Notes under the pieces: generated by a model
What the model was told of the DNA's origin: nothing
The model's database searches: none
What the model saw: the letters and a program-made list of their open reading frames with translations, nothing else
Part shown: positions 63,318 through 64,000 of the stretch, one piece after another
Numbering within the stretch: the stretch's first letter is position 1
Layout of the letters: every line of letters starts with the position of its first letter
Program-made: the position numbers and the translations under genes
From: Clostridia bacterium
GTDB taxonomy: Bacteria > Bacillota > Clostridia > Oscillospirales > Acutalibacteraceae
DNA: 64,000 bases
Assembly (NCBI GenBank): GCA_017410605.1
Contig: JAFQQN010000005.1
Location: 1 to 64,000, forward strand
Direction of reading: 5' to 3'

Positions 63318-63889
63318 TCAAAGCTGACCTCGGGATTTTTTTCAGCGCCCTCTTCTGCCTCAAAATAATCTGCCTTTTCGAAGCCGAACATTCCTGCAAA
63401 AATATTTGACGGGAATTTTCTTATTTTAGTATTATAAGTTTTTGCTGCCTTATTATAGTCATTACGAGCAGTAGCAATACGGTTTTCGGTGCCCTCTAGC
63501 TGGTCCTGAAGAGCAATAAAGTTTTCACTGGCTTTAAGCTGAGGATAATTCTCTACCACAACCAACAAACGTGAAAGAGCCGAAGAAAGTTGACTGTCTG
63601 CCTCGCTCAGTTCTTCAACTGTATTGGCACCAGCAAGCTTACTTCTTGCATCGGCAATGGCTGTATAAACCTCATTTTCGTGTGCCGCATAGCCCTTAAC
63701 TGTATTAACCAGGTTAGGAATAAGGTCACTTCTTCTTTGAAGCTGAGTGCTTATCTGTGCCTGTTTTGTTTCAACCTCTGTTTCTAAAGAAACCAAAGAA
63801 TTATAGGTTGAAGTAACACTTGAAACCAAAATAATAACAACTAAGGCAATAACGCTAAGAATAACAAAAAGCTTAGTTCTTTTTTTCAT
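63314..63889 (-). CDS. lemA: LemA family membrane protein
   Basis: About 191 residues from ATG 63887-63889, after GAGAGG. One N-terminal helix (LFVILSVIALVVIILVSSV) precedes a long coiled-coil domain (VETKQAQISTQLQRRSDLIPNL), then YPQLKASENFIALQDQLEGT and NDYNKAAKTYNTKIRKFPSN. These motifs define LemA. It is anchored in the membrane with its helices outside. Translationally coupled to the TPM lipoprotein. Confidence 0.92.
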   Translation of the reverse strand: MKKRTKLFVILSVIALVVIILVSSVTSTYNSLVSLETEVETKQAQISTQLQRRSDLIPNLVNTVKGYAAHENEVYTAIADARSKLAGANTVEELSEADSQLSSALSRLLVVVENYPQLKASENFIALQDQLEGTENRIATARNDYNKAAKTYNTKIRKFPSNIFAGMFGFEKADYFEAEEGAEKNPEVSFE

Positions 63890-63967
63890 AAAAATACCTC
63901 TCTTTGTCAAAGCATTAAATTTGATTTTAAAGGGTGTTAATTTCCTTCAAATGATATGGTATAAAGG

Positions 63968-64000
63968 TCACACCTGAAAGTTCACTGTTAAGGCTATTTG
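63968..64000 (-). other. Possible C-terminal end of a further minus-strand gene
   Basis: On the minus strand the first ten codons from the window edge read QIALTVNFQV and then TGA (63968-63970). This may be the tail of the gene upstream of lemA. Too short to be sure. Confidence 0.25.

Overview
The window looks like a chromosomal segment of a low-GC, Gram-positive anaerobe of the class Clostridia, most likely an Oscillospiraceae/Ruminococcaceae-type gut or rumen bacterium. The grounds are strong AGGAGG-type ribosome binding sites, consensus TTGACA/TATAAT promoters, the rpmH-rnpA-yidD-yidC-jag order, cohesin and dockerin modules, and families frequent in that group (DUF6076-like, DUF6809-like, AraC regulators, VUT, DUF421). 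The taxon is inferred from style, not from a marker gene.

Layout. (1) 1-14.9 kb is an accessory, probably mobile, region. It holds a truncated RepA-like AAA ATPase, a zinc-motif DUF6076-like protein, a divergent sigma-70-like protein, a DUF6809-like/CAP-lipoprotein pair and a tyrosine recombinase. The recombinase is followed by a ~278-bp segment bounded by 19-bp perfect inverted repeats that carries a good outward promoter. Past the right repeat are two very large surface-protein genes. The first is a collagen-like stalk with a C-terminal cohesin-like domain. The second is a 1589-residue multidomain protein with its own cohesin-like domain plus a dockerin. This is best read as a recombinase-controlled, phase-variable ON/OFF promoter for a cohesin/dockerin surface assembly, with the switch ON in this sequence. 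It is the most interesting system in the window.

(2) 15.1-17.3 kb has small chromosomal genes (SDR, VUT-family transporter, DUF421). (3) 17.4-38.7 kb is one long minus-strand exopolysaccharide/capsule locus read from a perfect TTGACA-17-TATAAT promoter at 38.7 kb. Genes in order of transcription: aminotransferase, initiating sugar transferase, GT2, GT4, acetyltransferase, a frameshifted GT4, polymerase, ATP-grasp, CapA-like, acetyltransferase, GT4, pyruvyl transferase, flippase, pyruvyl transferase, kinase-like protein, flippase remnant, galacturonokinase-like kinase, nucleotidyltransferase, UDP-GlcA epimerase, UDP-Glc dehydrogenase and an NTP_transf_5 protein. The precursor genes and two pyruvyl transferases point to an acidic polymer.

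(4) 38.8-54.8 kb has an orphan phage-tail-like protein, a nitroreductase, a sugar-acid operon (SDR, enolase-superfamily dehydratase, KDPG-aldolase-like, MBL hydrolase), four AraC regulators, a broken SGNH esterase, a 1074-residue secreted DUF4886-type protein and an MDR/Gfo-Idh-MocA dehydrogenase pair.

(5) 54.9-57.95 kb is a recombination-prone patch. It holds two tandem copies of a barnase-like toxin/barstar unit (one toxin carries two nonsense codons), three arrays of mini-hairpins each ending in the same terminator, tRNA-Trp, a chimeric tRNA remnant and a CAT-anticodon tRNA. (6) 58.0-64.0 kb has jag/khpB, yidC, yidD, rnpA and rpmH, then an unknown protein, an FNT transporter, a TPM-domain lipoprotein and LemA. 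dnaA is not next to rpmH here.
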